From positions 558,001 to 622,000 of the forward strand of contig NZ_JBHSXH010000015.1 in the NCBI RefSeq assembly GCF_042662625.1: a stretch of 64,000 nucleotides of DNA, written 5' to 3'. The position numbers and the translations under genes were made by a program. Numbering within the stretch: the stretch's first letter is position 1; each line of letters opens with the position of its first letter. Below, in pieces: positions 1-8,293 of the stretch. Under the pieces are notes generated by a model that saw only the letters and a list, made by a program, of their open reading frames with translations, was not told the DNA's origin and ran no database searches. The stretch is from Halopelagius fulvigenes. GTDB taxonomy: Archaea > Halobacteriota > Halobacteria > Halobacteriales > Haloferacaceae.

Positions 1-31
1 GGTCGGGCCACGCTTCGTCTCCGAGGTACAT
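1..31 (-). CDS. Possible partial gene running off the left edge (N-terminus only)
   Basis: Only about ten codons are visible on the minus strand, reading MYLGDEAWPD from an ATG at 31. A TATA-like TATTGG lies about 29 bases upstream, a spacing seen for many leaderless genes here. The same frame stays open up to a GTG at 85. The opening residues resemble those of haloarchaeal creatininase-family amidohydrolases, but ten residues cannot establish a family. It would lie just downstream of arsC on the same strand. Confidence 0.3.
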   Translation of the reverse strand, partial: MYLGDEAWPD

Positions 32-110
32 CACCGAGATGTCCGGGAGGGACGACCAATAGGTTGGCGTGGAACTGCGCCGCACGGCGTGTCCGCCCCG
101 GCCGAACCGC

Positions 111-566
111 CTACCGTCCCTCGGCGGCGTTCGCCTCGCCGTCCGCCTCCGCTTCGAGTTCGTCGAAGAACGCCCCGACGCGGCGGCGTATCTCGTCGCG
201 TATCTCCGCCGTCTTCTCCGGCCCCTCGCCGTGCGGGTCGTCGAGTCCCCAATCGCGGTTCTCGCCGCCCCACCCGGCGGGGCAGACGTCCTCGGCGGAA
301 CACCCCATGGTGACGACGTAGTCCGCGTCGGACAGTTCCTCGACCGTGACTTCCCGCGGCGTGCGGTCGGAGAGGTCGATTCCGAGTTCGGCCATCGACT
401 CGACGACGTTCCCGTGGACGCCGTCGGCGGGGCGCGTCCCGCCCGTGAGGACGGTCGCGTCGAGTTCGCGTTCGTCGAGGTTTCTCCGCGCGAAGGCGTA
501 GGCCATCTGGCTCCGCCCGGCGTTCTGGACGCAGACGAACGCGACGGTGGGTGAGGGTTCGACCAT
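111..566 (-). CDS. arsC: Arsenate reductase, LMW-phosphatase fold (ArsC)
   Basis: This 151-residue cytoplasmic protein is expected to reduce arsenate to arsenite using thioredoxin-like electrons. The P-loop CVQNAGRS starts at Cys12 and gives the CX5R(S/T) catalytic signature. A second cysteine pair lies in MGCSAEDVCP near residues 80-90, followed by WGLDDPHG, matching the redox-active segment of thioredoxin-coupled ArsC enzymes. Together these favour arsenate reductase over a plain protein tyrosine phosphatase. No arsenite pump or ArsR is adjacent, so the gene looks solitary here. Confidence 0.85.
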   Translation of the reverse strand: MVEPSPTVAFVCVQNAGRSQMAYAFARRNLDERELDATVLTGGTRPADGVHGNVVESMAELGIDLSDRTPREVTVEELSDADYVVTMGCSAEDVCPAGWGGENRDWGLDDPHGEGPEKTAEIRDEIRRRVGAFFDELEAEADGEANAAEGR

Positions 567-728
567 CGGCGGTGACTCTCGGCGGAGGCGGCATAGTCGC
601 TTCGCCGTCTCAGAGCTATCGTCGCACCGTCCTTCGGCGGAGTCGGAACTAGGAGGTGTGAAAAACGGCAGAACCGTGGTGAGAATCGACGTGACCGCCG
701 ACCGCAGTACCGCTACCGTGTTGCGCTC

Positions 729-923
729 TTACAGACGCTCGAGGTTCTTCGCGCGCGGGCCCTTGTCGGCCTGCTCGATCTCGAACTCGACCTCCTGACC
801 CTCTTCGAGGTCCGGACCGCCGACGTCTTCCATGTGGAAGAACACGTCTTCGTCCGCGTCGTCGCTTTCGATGAAACCGTAACCGCCTGTGTCGTTGAAG
901 AACGCAACCGTACCTTTCGCCAT
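729..923 (-). CDS. cspA: Cold-shock domain protein (CspA family)
   Basis: This 64-residue single-domain OB-fold protein binds single-stranded RNA or DNA. It carries both nucleic-acid motifs, GYGFIES (RNP1) and DVFFHMEDV (RNP2). The start at 923 (MAKGTVAFFND) was chosen because an upstream in-frame start would add ten unsupported residues. A TATA-like CTTATGAG about 30 bases upstream fits leaderless transcription. It is monocistronic. Confidence 0.93.
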   Translation of the reverse strand: MAKGTVAFFNDTGGYGFIESDDADEDVFFHMEDVGGPDLEEGQEVEFEIEQADKGPRAKNLERL

Positions 924-987
924 TACGCACGGTAAGACGGGCAGGGGACTCATAAGGATTCCGGCGTCTGTACCACGATGCGAACAC

Positions 988-1389
988 TCACGTTTCCGCG
1001 GAGTCCGCGGTCAGAGACAGCACCGAGACGCGGCGGACGGCGTCGAAGTCCCGGAGGCGGTAGACGAGCGTTCGGACCCGTTCGGCCGGGCCCTCGCAGA
1101 ACGCCGTTTCGAGGCACCACTCGCCGTGGTGGGTGTGACTCGTCGCGTCGATGACCTCCTCGAACTCGTGTTGGACGACGTGCAACTCGCCGATGACCGC
1201 CTCGTGTTCGTAGTCGAAGACGACGACGGCGGCGATGTCGCCCTCGGCGTCTTCGAGGCGACTGTGGGACTCGACGTACTCCAGCATCGCCTCGCGGATG
1301 GCGCGCGACCGGGAGTCGATACCCTCGGCCCGCCAGACGGCGTCGAACGCCGAGAGCACCTCCTCGGGCACGTTCAGACTGGTTCGCAT
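988..1389 (-). CDS. nikR: NikR-type nickel-responsive ribbon-helix-helix regulator
   Basis: This 133-residue regulator has an N-terminal ribbon-helix-helix DNA-binding domain (about residues 1-45) and a C-terminal ACT-like metal-binding domain. Candidate nickel ligands are His74, His85, His87 and Cys92, in a segment reading SHTHHGEWCLE that matches the H.H....CLE pattern of NikR. With nickel bound, NikR usually represses nickel uptake. A His-rich nickel/cobalt permease gene lies nearby at 2068 and is the obvious candidate target. A response-regulator gene separates the two. Confidence 0.85.
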   Translation of the reverse strand: MRTSLNVPEEVLSAFDAVWRAEGIDSRSRAIREAMLEYVESHSRLEDAEGDIAAVVVFDYEHEAVIGELHVVQHEFEEVIDATSHTHHGEWCLETAFCEGPAERVRTLVYRLRDFDAVRRVSVLSLTADSAET

Positions 1390-1441
1390 ACCCCGACGGT
1401 CGGCGGCGGAGGGACAAGAAGCCGACTGCTACGGACGCGAC

Positions 1442-1891
1442 TCACTCCTCGGGAGAGTTCCGGACGATTCTGAGCCAGAAGTCCTCAACGGACTGGATGA
1501 ACTCAACGAACTCCGCGGGTTCGACCGGTTTCTGGATGTACGCGTCCGCCTCCAGTTCGTGCGACCTGACCAAGTCCTCGCCGAGGTCCGAACTCGTCAG
1601 GGCGACCACCGGGATGTTGGCCACCTCGGGGTCGCCTTTCAGTTCGGACAGCACCTCGATGCCGCTCTTTCCGGGGAGTTGCAGTTCCAGCAGGATGAGG
1701 TCCGGACACGGGGCATCCTCGTACTCGCCGCGTCGGTGGACGTAATCGAGGGCGGACTCGCCGTCGGAAACCGCGTTCAGCGTGTTCAGGATCTTCGCGT
1801 CCTCGAACTGCTCTGTGAACAACCGCGTGTCGCCGGGACTCGGCTCGACCAACAGGATCTCTATCGGGTCAACTTTCGCGTCCGTAGCCAT
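1442..1891 (-). CDS. Degenerate response regulator (receiver domain only)
   Basis: This 149-residue stand-alone receiver is of the Rcp1-like type common in haloarchaea. The fold motifs are present: ILLVEPSPGD at the start, a Thr/Ser switch near residue 99 and Lys121 in IQKP. The phosphoacceptor position reads LILLELQLPG, so Glu69 replaces the usual Asp. One acidic-pocket residue is also changed (EP instead of ED). It may therefore be phosphorylation-independent or locked in an active-like state. The partner is unknown and there is no output domain. Confidence 0.85.
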   Translation of the reverse strand: MATDAKVDPIEILLVEPSPGDTRLFTEQFEDAKILNTLNAVSDGESALDYVHRRGEYEDAPCPDLILLELQLPGKSGIEVLSELKGDPEVANIPVVALTSSDLGEDLVRSHELEADAYIQKPVEPAEFVEFIQSVEDFWLRIVRNSPEE

Positions 1892-2035
1892 TACCTACAC
1901 CTACGGATGCAAGAACAAAACGACGAGGTCAGTTAGATTGACCTGTTATCTACCCTATCATTTCGTCACGCACGGCGCAAATCCGTTCGCGGCGTCGGTC
2001 GGCGTTATTACGAAACCCCCGAATCGGTCTTAACA

Positions 2036-2048
2036 GGCGTTTTACGCC
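2036..2048 (+). promoter_or_regulatory. TATA-like element inside a short inverted repeat, nickel permease promoter
   Basis: GGCG-TTTTA-CGCC forms a perfect 4-bp inverted repeat around the probable TATA core, about 26 bases upstream of the permease ATG at 2068. A repressor bound here would block TBP. Nickel-loaded NikR is a candidate only because of its nearby gene; the repeat does not resemble the long E. coli NikR operator. Confidence 0.35.
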
Positions 2049-2067
2049 GTCTCCAACTATCTCCGCC

Positions 2068-2883
2068 ATGGCGAGTGAAATTGTGGGGCTGTTCGTCGGG
2101 GCCGCGAGTCTCGGCGTCGTCCACGGCGTCGAACCCGGACACGGGTGGCCCGTCGCGGCGTCGTACGCGATGGAGAAGCGACGGAAGTGGGTCCACGGGA
2201 CAGTCGCGGGTGTCGTCCTCGGCGTCGGCCACCTCGTCAGCAGTCTCGCGATGGTGGCCGTCTTCTTCGCCGCGAAGTCGTACTTCGACCTCGGAGAGGC
2301 GTCGTGGCTTCCGACCGTCGCGGGCGTCCTCCTGATACTCCTCGGCCTGCACGAACTCCGCGGGGGCGGACACGGGCACGACCATGACGGCAAGCATGAA
2401 CACGACGACGGACACGAACATGGCGACGGACACGAACACGACGACCACCACGGTCACGACCATCGTCACGGCCGTTCTCACGGCCACAGTCACCACCGCG
2501 ACGCCGACCCCGGAGCCGGTCTCTCCGCGCGCCTCCGCGGCGTCCTCCCCTCGGGCGGTCACTCGCACGACCACGACCGCTCGGAACCGGACGCCTCGGA
2601 GACGAGTCTCCGGAGTCTCGCCTCGTTCGCGTTCGTCCTCGGGTTCGCCCACGAGGAGGAGTTCGAGATCATCCTCCTCTGTTCGGGGTCGAACTACTGC
2701 CTCGAACTGATGACCGCCTACGCCCTCGCCGTCGTCGCCGGCATCGTCGGCCTCACGTTGCTCCTCGTGGCGGGGTACTACCGCTACGAGGACCGCGTGG
2801 AGGCAGTCGCGCCGTACTTCCCGACGCTCTCCGCTCTCGTCTTGATCGCGATGGGCCTCGGGTTCGTCCTCGGCGTCCTCTGA
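2068..2883 (+). CDS. Nickel/cobalt permease with His-rich cytosolic loop
   Basis: This 271-residue polytopic membrane protein has hydrophobic helices at both ends, around a long hydrophilic loop (about residues 100-175) packed with His, Asp and Gly (GHGHDHDGKHEHDDGHEH and similar). The N-terminal segment GVVHGVEPGHGWP and the C-terminal GFAHEEEF resemble the HxxxxDH/HE metal-path motifs of the NiCoT/RcnA/HupE group. The direction of transport (uptake versus efflux) cannot be read from sequence. The nearby nikR gene supports nickel as substrate. Confidence 0.8.
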   Translation: MASEIVGLFVGAASLGVVHGVEPGHGWPVAASYAMEKRRKWVHGTVAGVVLGVGHLVSSLAMVAVFFAAKSYFDLGEASWLPTVAGVLLILLGLHELRGGGHGHDHDGKHEHDDGHEHGDGHEHDDHHGHDHRHGRSHGHSHHRDADPGAGLSARLRGVLPSGGHSHDHDRSEPDASETSLRSLASFAFVLGFAHEEEFEIILLCSGSNYCLELMTAYALAVVAGIVGLTLLLVAGYYRYEDRVEAVAPYFPTLSALVLIAMGLGFVLGVL

Positions 2884-2886
2884 CGC

Positions 2887-3474
2887 TCACTCCCGCGGTT
2901 CCCGGCCCATGCCGTGGAACTCGTCGTTCGGACGCATGTCCGCGAACATCGCCATCCGGTTCGAGAGGTTGAAGAAGGCCGTCACCGCCCCGATGTCCCA
3001 GATTTCCTCCTCGGAGTACCCCGCCTCGCGCAGGAGTTCGAAGTCGGATTCGCCCACCTCCGTCGGTCGTTCGGTGAGTTTCACCGCCACGTCCAGCATG
3101 GCGAGTCGTTCGTCGGAGACGTCCGCCGTCCGGTAGTTGGCGACGAGTTGGTCCGCGAGTTCCGGGTCCTCGGCGTAGATGCGGACGAGTGCGCCGTGGG
3201 CGACGTTGCAGTAGTAGCAGTGGTTGACGCCCGAGACGGCGACGATTATCATCTCCACCTCCTCCCTGTCGAGGGAGGTGTCCTCGACGAGGGCGTCGTG
3301 GTAGTCGAAGAACGCCCGGAAGTGACTCGGCTTGTACCCGAACGTCGCGAAGACGTTCGGCGTGAAGCCCGCCCTCTCCGTCTCCTCGTCGATTCGTTCC
3401 CGCAGGTCCGCCGGGAGTTCGTCGTACTCGGGGACCGGAAAGCGCCGCATCGCGTCGGAGTCGAACTCGACCAT
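2887..3474 (-). CDS. AhpD-like / carboxymuconolactone decarboxylase family peroxidase-related protein
   Basis: This 195-residue all-helical protein has the AhpD-type redox signature CYYCNVAHG around its middle. The two cysteines are the expected peroxidatic/resolving pair, with a downstream His. Members reduce hydroperoxides or act as general CMD-fold proteins; the exact substrate is not evident. The gene is convergent with the nickel permease, ending three bases after it, so the two share little or no intergenic DNA. Confidence 0.82.
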   Translation of the reverse strand: MVEFDSDAMRRFPVPEYDELPADLRERIDEETERAGFTPNVFATFGYKPSHFRAFFDYHDALVEDTSLDREEVEMIIVAVSGVNHCYYCNVAHGALVRIYAEDPELADQLVANYRTADVSDERLAMLDVAVKLTERPTEVGESDFELLREAGYSEEEIWDIGAVTAFFNLSNRMAMFADMRPNDEFHGMGREPRE

Positions 3475-3554
3475 GCCGGTATTCCTCCCGGTCGACGCTT
3501 AATGATTTGCGCCCGCGTCGCGCGTGTCGCGCGTCGCGTGCGCCCGCCCGACAC

Positions 3555-3713
3555 CTACAGGAAGGCCGTGGCGAACGCGTAAATCGCCCCGCTGAGTATC
3601 ATCGCGGAGAGGAGAATCGCGAACCACCGGCGACCGTTTCCCGGGAGGGAGGGCGCGTCCGACGGGAAGTACGGCGAGAGCGGTTCGTTCGGACCCGGGT
3701 CACTGTTTCCCAT
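3555..3713 (-). CDS. Small single-span membrane protein, unknown function
   Basis: This 52-residue protein has a Pro/Ser-rich hydrophilic N-terminus (MGNSDPGPNEPLSPYFPS) and one C-terminal transmembrane helix (about residues 31-51). The start at 3713 gives a clean small protein; the longer open frame upstream has no coding character. No family was recognised. It sits among other small membrane genes. Confidence 0.55.
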   Translation of the reverse strand: MGNSDPGPNEPLSPYFPSDAPSLPGNGRRWFAILLSAMILSGAIYAFATAFL

Positions 3714-3769
3714 ATGACACCTTTTCGGCGCGCTTCGTATCACTGTTTCGTCGGTGCGGTAGTCGGGCC

Positions 3770-3955
3770 TCAAAACAGGTCCAGATAGCAGGTGACGACG
3801 AGAGAGACGGCGAACGGGACGGCGGCCACTCTCCAAAACGACCCGGCGGGCAGTCCCGCCAATAGGAGGCTGTCGGTCATCCAGGTGAAACAGACCGCCG
3901 TTAGAAGGATGACCGCGGCCGCCCCTATCGCGTCGGTAGACCGTCTTCCGAACAC
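3770..3955 (-). CDS. Small two-span membrane protein, unknown function
   Basis: This 61-residue predicted membrane protein has two hydrophobic helices (about residues 10-32 and 40-58) joined by a short GLPAGSFWR loop. The short C-terminus ends CYLDLF. It lies directly upstream of the 52-residue membrane protein on the same strand and may be co-transcribed with it. No family was recognised. The coding call rests on hydrophobic pattern and codon use. Confidence 0.45.
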   Translation of the reverse strand: MFGRRSTDAIGAAAVILLTAVCFTWMTDSLLLAGLPAGSFWRVAAVPFAVSLVVTCYLDLF

Positions 3956-4047
3956 TGTCGTCGCCTCTCTGCGCGCAAGCGTAGTAACGATGTCGCGCCT
4001 CCGACGGATGAGAAACTGCTTTGGTTGGCGAACCTGACTCTCTCCCG

Positions 4048-5037
4048 ATGCCCTCCGGCAAACTCACTCGGCGACGCGCACTCGCCGCTTGCGGACTCGG
4101 ACTGATATCTCCCTTCGGCGGTTGCTCGCAGGTGTCTCCGACGGGCACCGCCGATTCGTCCCGGAAACTGGCGCTGTCGCTGTCTCCGTTCGAGGAGTCG
4201 CTTCGGGAGCGATACGTCGTCGATCTGACCGAGACGCGACCGTCGTGGGACGAGGAGGCGTTCGACGCGGCGTTGAACGGGTCGGCGTACACGACCCAAC
4301 ACCGCACGCCGTTCCTCGCCCGCGGCGACGACGAACCGACGTACGCGCGCCGGAACGGGACGTACTACCGCCTCGATTCGCTCGTCGTCGGCGAATCGGA
4401 GGTGACGCACCCCGTCCTCCGAGTGTACGAAGTCGAAGGGTCGAGTGGCGACGCCCCCGACGCCGTCGCCCACTCGTCGCTCCCGGAAGCCGACAGGCGG
4501 GCGGTCAAAATCGCGTACTTCGCCGCGCGGGCACGGGGGAACGTCGGCGGCGTCCCGTGGGGACTCGTCGAACGCGACGGCTACGTCTACCGCGACGAGG
4601 TGGCGATATCGTCCAGTCGAATCCTCTCGGACTCTGGCCCCTCGCGCGTCGAGTATCGGGAGACGGTCTACGAAGTCGAGGTGACGCGGGAGACGTTTCA
4701 CGAGGCGGTGTACCGGGCGAACGTCGAACCGGTCGCCGACTCCGAATCGGAGATGGAGACGATTCTCCGGGCGCGCCTCCTCGACGCCCGAATCGCCCGC
4801 GAAGACCTCTCTCCGGGGGCGAGAAAGGTCGTACGGGACGCGATACGGGAGGCGCACAGCGAGTCGCACCCGTACTCGCCGGCCTTCGAGTCGGTGCTGA
4901 AGAAACTCGACCGCTGGACCTACCTCGACGGGAACGTCGAGAAGGACGGGGGCGTCGAGTCGGGCCGCCGCCGCGGATACCTCCGGTACGACGAGCGATA
5001 CTTCGGGTACAGGCTCCAGTTCGTCTCGGAGGCGTGA
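4048..5037 (+). CDS. Secreted lipoprotein, probably Tat-exported, unknown function
   Basis: This 329-residue protein has an N-terminus reading TRRRALAACGLGLISPFGGC, a twin-arginine-like signal followed by a lipobox ending in Cys. It is therefore probably folded in the cytoplasm, exported by Tat and lipid-anchored. The mature part is acidic and rich in Arg and Tyr with no recognised domain. The ATG at 4048 was preferred to a TTG nine codons upstream because it places the RR motif near the N-terminus. It is convergent with the DUF457-like gene. Confidence 0.72.
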   Translation: MPSGKLTRRRALAACGLGLISPFGGCSQVSPTGTADSSRKLALSLSPFEESLRERYVVDLTETRPSWDEEAFDAALNGSAYTTQHRTPFLARGDDEPTYARRNGTYYRLDSLVVGESEVTHPVLRVYEVEGSSGDAPDAVAHSSLPEADRRAVKIAYFAARARGNVGGVPWGLVERDGYVYRDEVAISSSRILSDSGPSRVEYRETVYEVEVTRETFHEAVYRANVEPVADSESEMETILRARLLDARIAREDLSPGARKVVRDAIREAHSESHPYSPAFESVLKKLDRWTYLDGNVEKDGGVESGRRRGYLRYDERYFGYRLQFVSEA

Positions 5038-5055
5038 CGCCCCCGCGGACTCCGC

Positions 5056-5568
5056 TCACAGCCTGACCGCGAGGACGAACGTGCTCGACGCGACGAATAT
5101 CCCCACCGCGAACAGACCGTAGTTGGCGATTCGACTCTTGGCGGGCCACAGCGACAGCGAGTACCGGTACCCCGAGAGCGGCCACAGGAAGTTCACCCCC
5201 ATGGGGGTGAGCACGTCTCCGAGGAGATGCGCGACGACGGTGAGAGCGCCGACGAAGAAGCCGAACGCCGGGAGTCCGACGCCCGCGGGGCCGAGCGTGA
5301 GGGCGACGCCGAGGTCCGACCCCGCGGAGGTCAAAAGCTGCCCCGCGCCGGCGAACGCTCCGCCGACGGCCGCGGCGAACGGGAGCGAGTGCGTCGGACC
5401 GCGGTGGTCCACGAACGGAATCCGGTGGTCCACGTCCGGCAGCATCGCCAACCCCACCATCACCGCCCCCGTCAGGAACGCCAGCTCCGGCCGCCCGAGG
5501 CGGAGGAGGGCGAACCCGACGGGCGAGAACACCACGAGGGAGACGCCGTAGTGCCCCAGTTGGTACAT
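5056..5568 (-). CDS. YdjM/DUF457-like membrane-bound metal-dependent hydrolase
   Basis: This 170-residue membrane protein has four to five helices. It carries the metal-binding motifs of the YdjM/DUF457 family: His in LGHYG near the N-terminus, MLPDVDH and DHRGPTHSLP around residues 40-62, and HLLGDVLTPMGV near residue 125. These His and Asp residues are the expected metal ligands. The family is classed as membrane hydrolase; the physiological substrate is unknown. The start at 5568 (MYQLGHYG) fits family N-termini. Confidence 0.85.
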   Translation of the reverse strand: MYQLGHYGVSLVVFSPVGFALLRLGRPELAFLTGAVMVGLAMLPDVDHRIPFVDHRGPTHSLPFAAAVGGAFAGAGQLLTSAGSDLGVALTLGPAGVGLPAFGFFVGALTVVAHLLGDVLTPMGVNFLWPLSGYRYSLSLWPAKSRIANYGLFAVGIFVASSTFVLAVRL

Positions 5569-5661
5569 ACCCCCCGTCGGCGGGGCGGCCGGAAAAAGCG
5601 ACCGGTCGCCGCCGGAGACCGTACCGGAAACGGTTATCTCTCGGCGACGTCTGTCTCCGCC

Positions 5662-6200
5662 ATGTTCGGCCCTCTCGTTCGTATTCTCGACGGTCTCGGT
5701 GCGTGGGAGGTCACCGCACTCGTCCTCCTCGTCTCCGTCGGCGCGGCCCTCGCGTTGGAGTTCGTCGTCCTCCGCGCCGCCCGCCGCTACGTCACCCACA
5801 CCGACACGGAGTACGACGACATCGTCCTCTCGGAACTGCGGGTTCCGGTCGTCCTGACGGCCGCACTCGCCGGCGTGTTCGTCCTGACGCAGGTGCCCGC
5901 CGTCCGAACGGCGGTGCTGGTGGACCCCGCGACCGTAGAGCGCTTCTTCGGCCTCCCCTCCCTCTCCGTCATCGTCGTCGTCTGGGCCGTCGCCGCGAAC
6001 AGAACCGTCAACCGCGTCGTCGACTCCGTCTCCGAGAAGGGGAGCCGGTACGACTTCGCGCCGGTGTTCTCGAACGTCTGGACGCTCGTCGTCCTCGCCG
6101 GGGCCGCCGCGACGCTCCCACTTCCACCGCGGACGGCGACGCCCTCGGCGCGGACGTCGCCTTGAACGGCGGTCCCGCGGAGGAACGCCCCAAACGGTAA
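5662..6200 (+). pseudogene. mscS-like gene with internal deletion (N-terminal membrane part only)
   Basis: The first roughly 150 codons from the ATG at 5662 encode three hydrophobic segments like the membrane region of haloarchaeal MscS channels, ending in FAPVFSNVWTLVVLAG. The pore helix, beta domain and C-terminal domain are missing. The frame ends at 6165 with low-quality residues. The next frame, ending at 6200, reads like a normal acidic C-terminal tail (DGDALGADVALNGG...RPKR). An out-of-frame internal deletion near 6110-6125 would explain both. A short 167-residue membrane protein is still possible. Confidence 0.6.
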
Positions 6201-6224
6201 CCTCGCGGGGGACAGAACGGCCGT

Positions 6225-6467
6225 ATGGTCGCGCCGATGCAGTCGGCCGTCGCGGAACTCTTAGACGGCGTCCTCAACGCGTTCGGGCCGTTCGTCATCC
6301 CCGTCGCGTTGTTCGCGTTAGGGGCCGTCGGTTACCTGCTTTTAGTCTCCGTCGGGCGCGCGGGGGTCGGGGACGAGACGCCCGACGACGACACGCACGC
6401 GACGCTCCGCGACGACGGTGGAGACGGCGGAGAGAGAAACGCCGACCGGTCGGACGACGACGCCTGA
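6225..6467 (+). CDS. Small single-span membrane protein with acidic tail
   Basis: This 80-residue protein has one transmembrane helix (about residues 20-45, FVIPVALFALGAVGYLLLV) and a hydrophilic C-terminus rich in Asp, Gly and Arg, which reads as a typical haloarchaeal cytoplasmic tail. Function is unknown. It follows the truncated mscS gene on the same strand by 24 bases and may have been co-transcribed with it. Confidence 0.55.
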   Translation: MVAPMQSAVAELLDGVLNAFGPFVIPVALFALGAVGYLLLVSVGRAGVGDETPDDDTHATLRDDGGDGGERNADRSDDDA

Positions 6468-6515
6468 CCGGGCGGCGCGGGAGGGGCGGCGAGGAGAGGA
6501 CCGTTCGGGCGGGGG

Positions 6516-8105
6516 TCAGTCGGCCTTCGTCTGTCGTTCGTCGCTTCGGACGAAGCGGTCGTAGGCGGAGGCGAAGTCCTCGTCCGCCTCGGCGGCGTCC
6601 TCCCACTCGTCGAGTCCGCGTTCCTCGCGGGTTCCCTCGACGGTGTTGTCGAGGACGAACGCGAACAGGCCGCCGACGGCCATGCCGGTAGAGCCGATGA
6701 CGTAGACGGTGTTGGCGACGATCTGGGTCCCGAGAACCGGGCCGAACAGCCAGACGCCGCGCATTCCCTCTTGGAACGCCTGCGCGGACCCGACGTTACC
6801 CATGTACGAGGGGACGGCGAGGCCGACGAACAGGGCGACGCCGACGATGAAGACGTTGCGCGAGGAGTCGAGGTCGACGTACTTGAGATTCGAGAGGCCG
6901 ACGGCGACGATCTGACCGAACATGGCGACGTAGAGGCCGCCGACGATGGGGTCCGGGATGGTGGCGACGAGTTGGCCGAAGTAGCCGACGAAGCCGACGA
7001 ACAGCATCACCGCCGCGCCGATCTGGACGACGTAGCGCGAGGCGACGCCGGTGAGGCCTATCGCGCCGATGTTCTCCGAGTAGGAGGTGGACCCGCTCCC
7101 GCCCATGATGCCGGAGAACACGTTCATGATGCCCTCCATGCCGATACCGTGGTCGATGCGCCTCTTCGAGGGCGCGCCGACGCCCGAGAGGCGCGCGACG
7201 GCGTGGTAGTCGCCCAGCGACTCGATCATGGAGGCGGCGACGCCCGCGAGCATCCCGACGAAGAAGGAGGCGGTGAACTGCGGGACGCCGAACGCCACGG
7301 ACCCGACGAGGGGGAGTCCGACCGTCACCGTGTTCGGCCCGCCCGCGAAGCCCCACTGCAGGGGGTAGATGGGCACGAACGCCGGCGCGGACAGCACCAT
7401 CCCGAAATCCACGTACCCCGGCGTGCCGGGCGCGTAGACGCCGGCGGCCGAGAGGGCGGCGGCGACGACGTACGCGGCGACGATGCCGAGGAGGACCGGG
7501 AACAACTGGAACACGCGGTGGGCGGTGTCGAAGTACTGCGAGAACAGGACGATGAGAAGCAGGGTGAACGCGAGGAGCCACACGTTGCCCCCGGCGGAGG
7601 TCACCTGCGGCGTGTTGAAAAGCGAGAGGCCGATGAGCGCGATCGTCGGCGCGATGACGACCGGCGAGAGGTAAGAGCGGAGTTTGCCGAGGAGGCCGAG
7701 GTAGCCGACGACGATCTCGATGAGGGCCGCCGCGATGATGGCCCCCTGCAACTGGAGCAACGCCGCCTGCCAGTCGGGGCCGGCGGGGTTCGTCGCCGTT
7801 ACGACGCCGACGACGGCGAGTGCGGGCGCGAGCATCGAGAACGGCGCGCCCTGCACGATGGGGTAGCGGTTCCCGAACGTCGTCTGCGCCAGCGTCGCCA
7901 CCCCCGAGACGACGAAGAACGTCCCGACGAAGCGCGGGATAATCTCGGCGGGCATGCCGAGTGCGCCCGCGAGGATGAGGGGGACGGCGATGTTCGCGCC
8001 GACCATCGTGAGGTAGTGTTGGACGCCGAGAAGCAGCGAGGTTCCGAACGGCGGTTTGTCTTCGATGCTGTACTCCACGAACGACGAGTCGCCCCCGCGA
8101 CTCAT
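6516..8105 (-). CDS. Xanthine/uracil permease (NCS2 family)
   Basis: This 529-residue polytopic transporter has the usual NCS2 length and about 14 hydrophobic segments. Family landmarks are LLGVQHYLTM near residue 25, a central SMIESLGDYHAVARL segment where NCS2 proteins place the substrate-binding Glu, and GSGSTSYSENIGAIGLT in the following signature region. It should import a nucleobase (uracil or a purine) with protons or sodium; the substrate cannot be fixed from sequence. A TATA-like GGATATATG lies about 48 bases upstream. The C-terminus is hydrophilic and acidic. Confidence 0.9.
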   Translation of the reverse strand: MSRGGDSSFVEYSIEDKPPFGTSLLLGVQHYLTMVGANIAVPLILAGALGMPAEIIPRFVGTFFVVSGVATLAQTTFGNRYPIVQGAPFSMLAPALAVVGVVTATNPAGPDWQAALLQLQGAIIAAALIEIVVGYLGLLGKLRSYLSPVVIAPTIALIGLSLFNTPQVTSAGGNVWLLAFTLLLIVLFSQYFDTAHRVFQLFPVLLGIVAAYVVAAALSAAGVYAPGTPGYVDFGMVLSAPAFVPIYPLQWGFAGGPNTVTVGLPLVGSVAFGVPQFTASFFVGMLAGVAASMIESLGDYHAVARLSGVGAPSKRRIDHGIGMEGIMNVFSGIMGGSGSTSYSENIGAIGLTGVASRYVVQIGAAVMLFVGFVGYFGQLVATIPDPIVGGLYVAMFGQIVAVGLSNLKYVDLDSSRNVFIVGVALFVGLAVPSYMGNVGSAQAFQEGMRGVWLFGPVLGTQIVANTVYVIGSTGMAVGGLFAFVLDNTVEGTREERGLDEWEDAAEADEDFASAYDRFVRSDERQTKAD

Positions 8106-8293
8106 CTGTCATCCCCGTCCATGTCTGTCGATTGGGTTCGTATCGACGCACATATATCCGACGTTCTGCGTCCGACGCGACGCGCGAAAACGACGGCGCG
8201 GCGGCCTGCGTCGTCGTCGCCGGCGACTGACCCTCGTGCGGCGGTCACTCGGCGGGGGGAAGAAAATCGCAGAAGAGAGACGGCGCGACCGGT

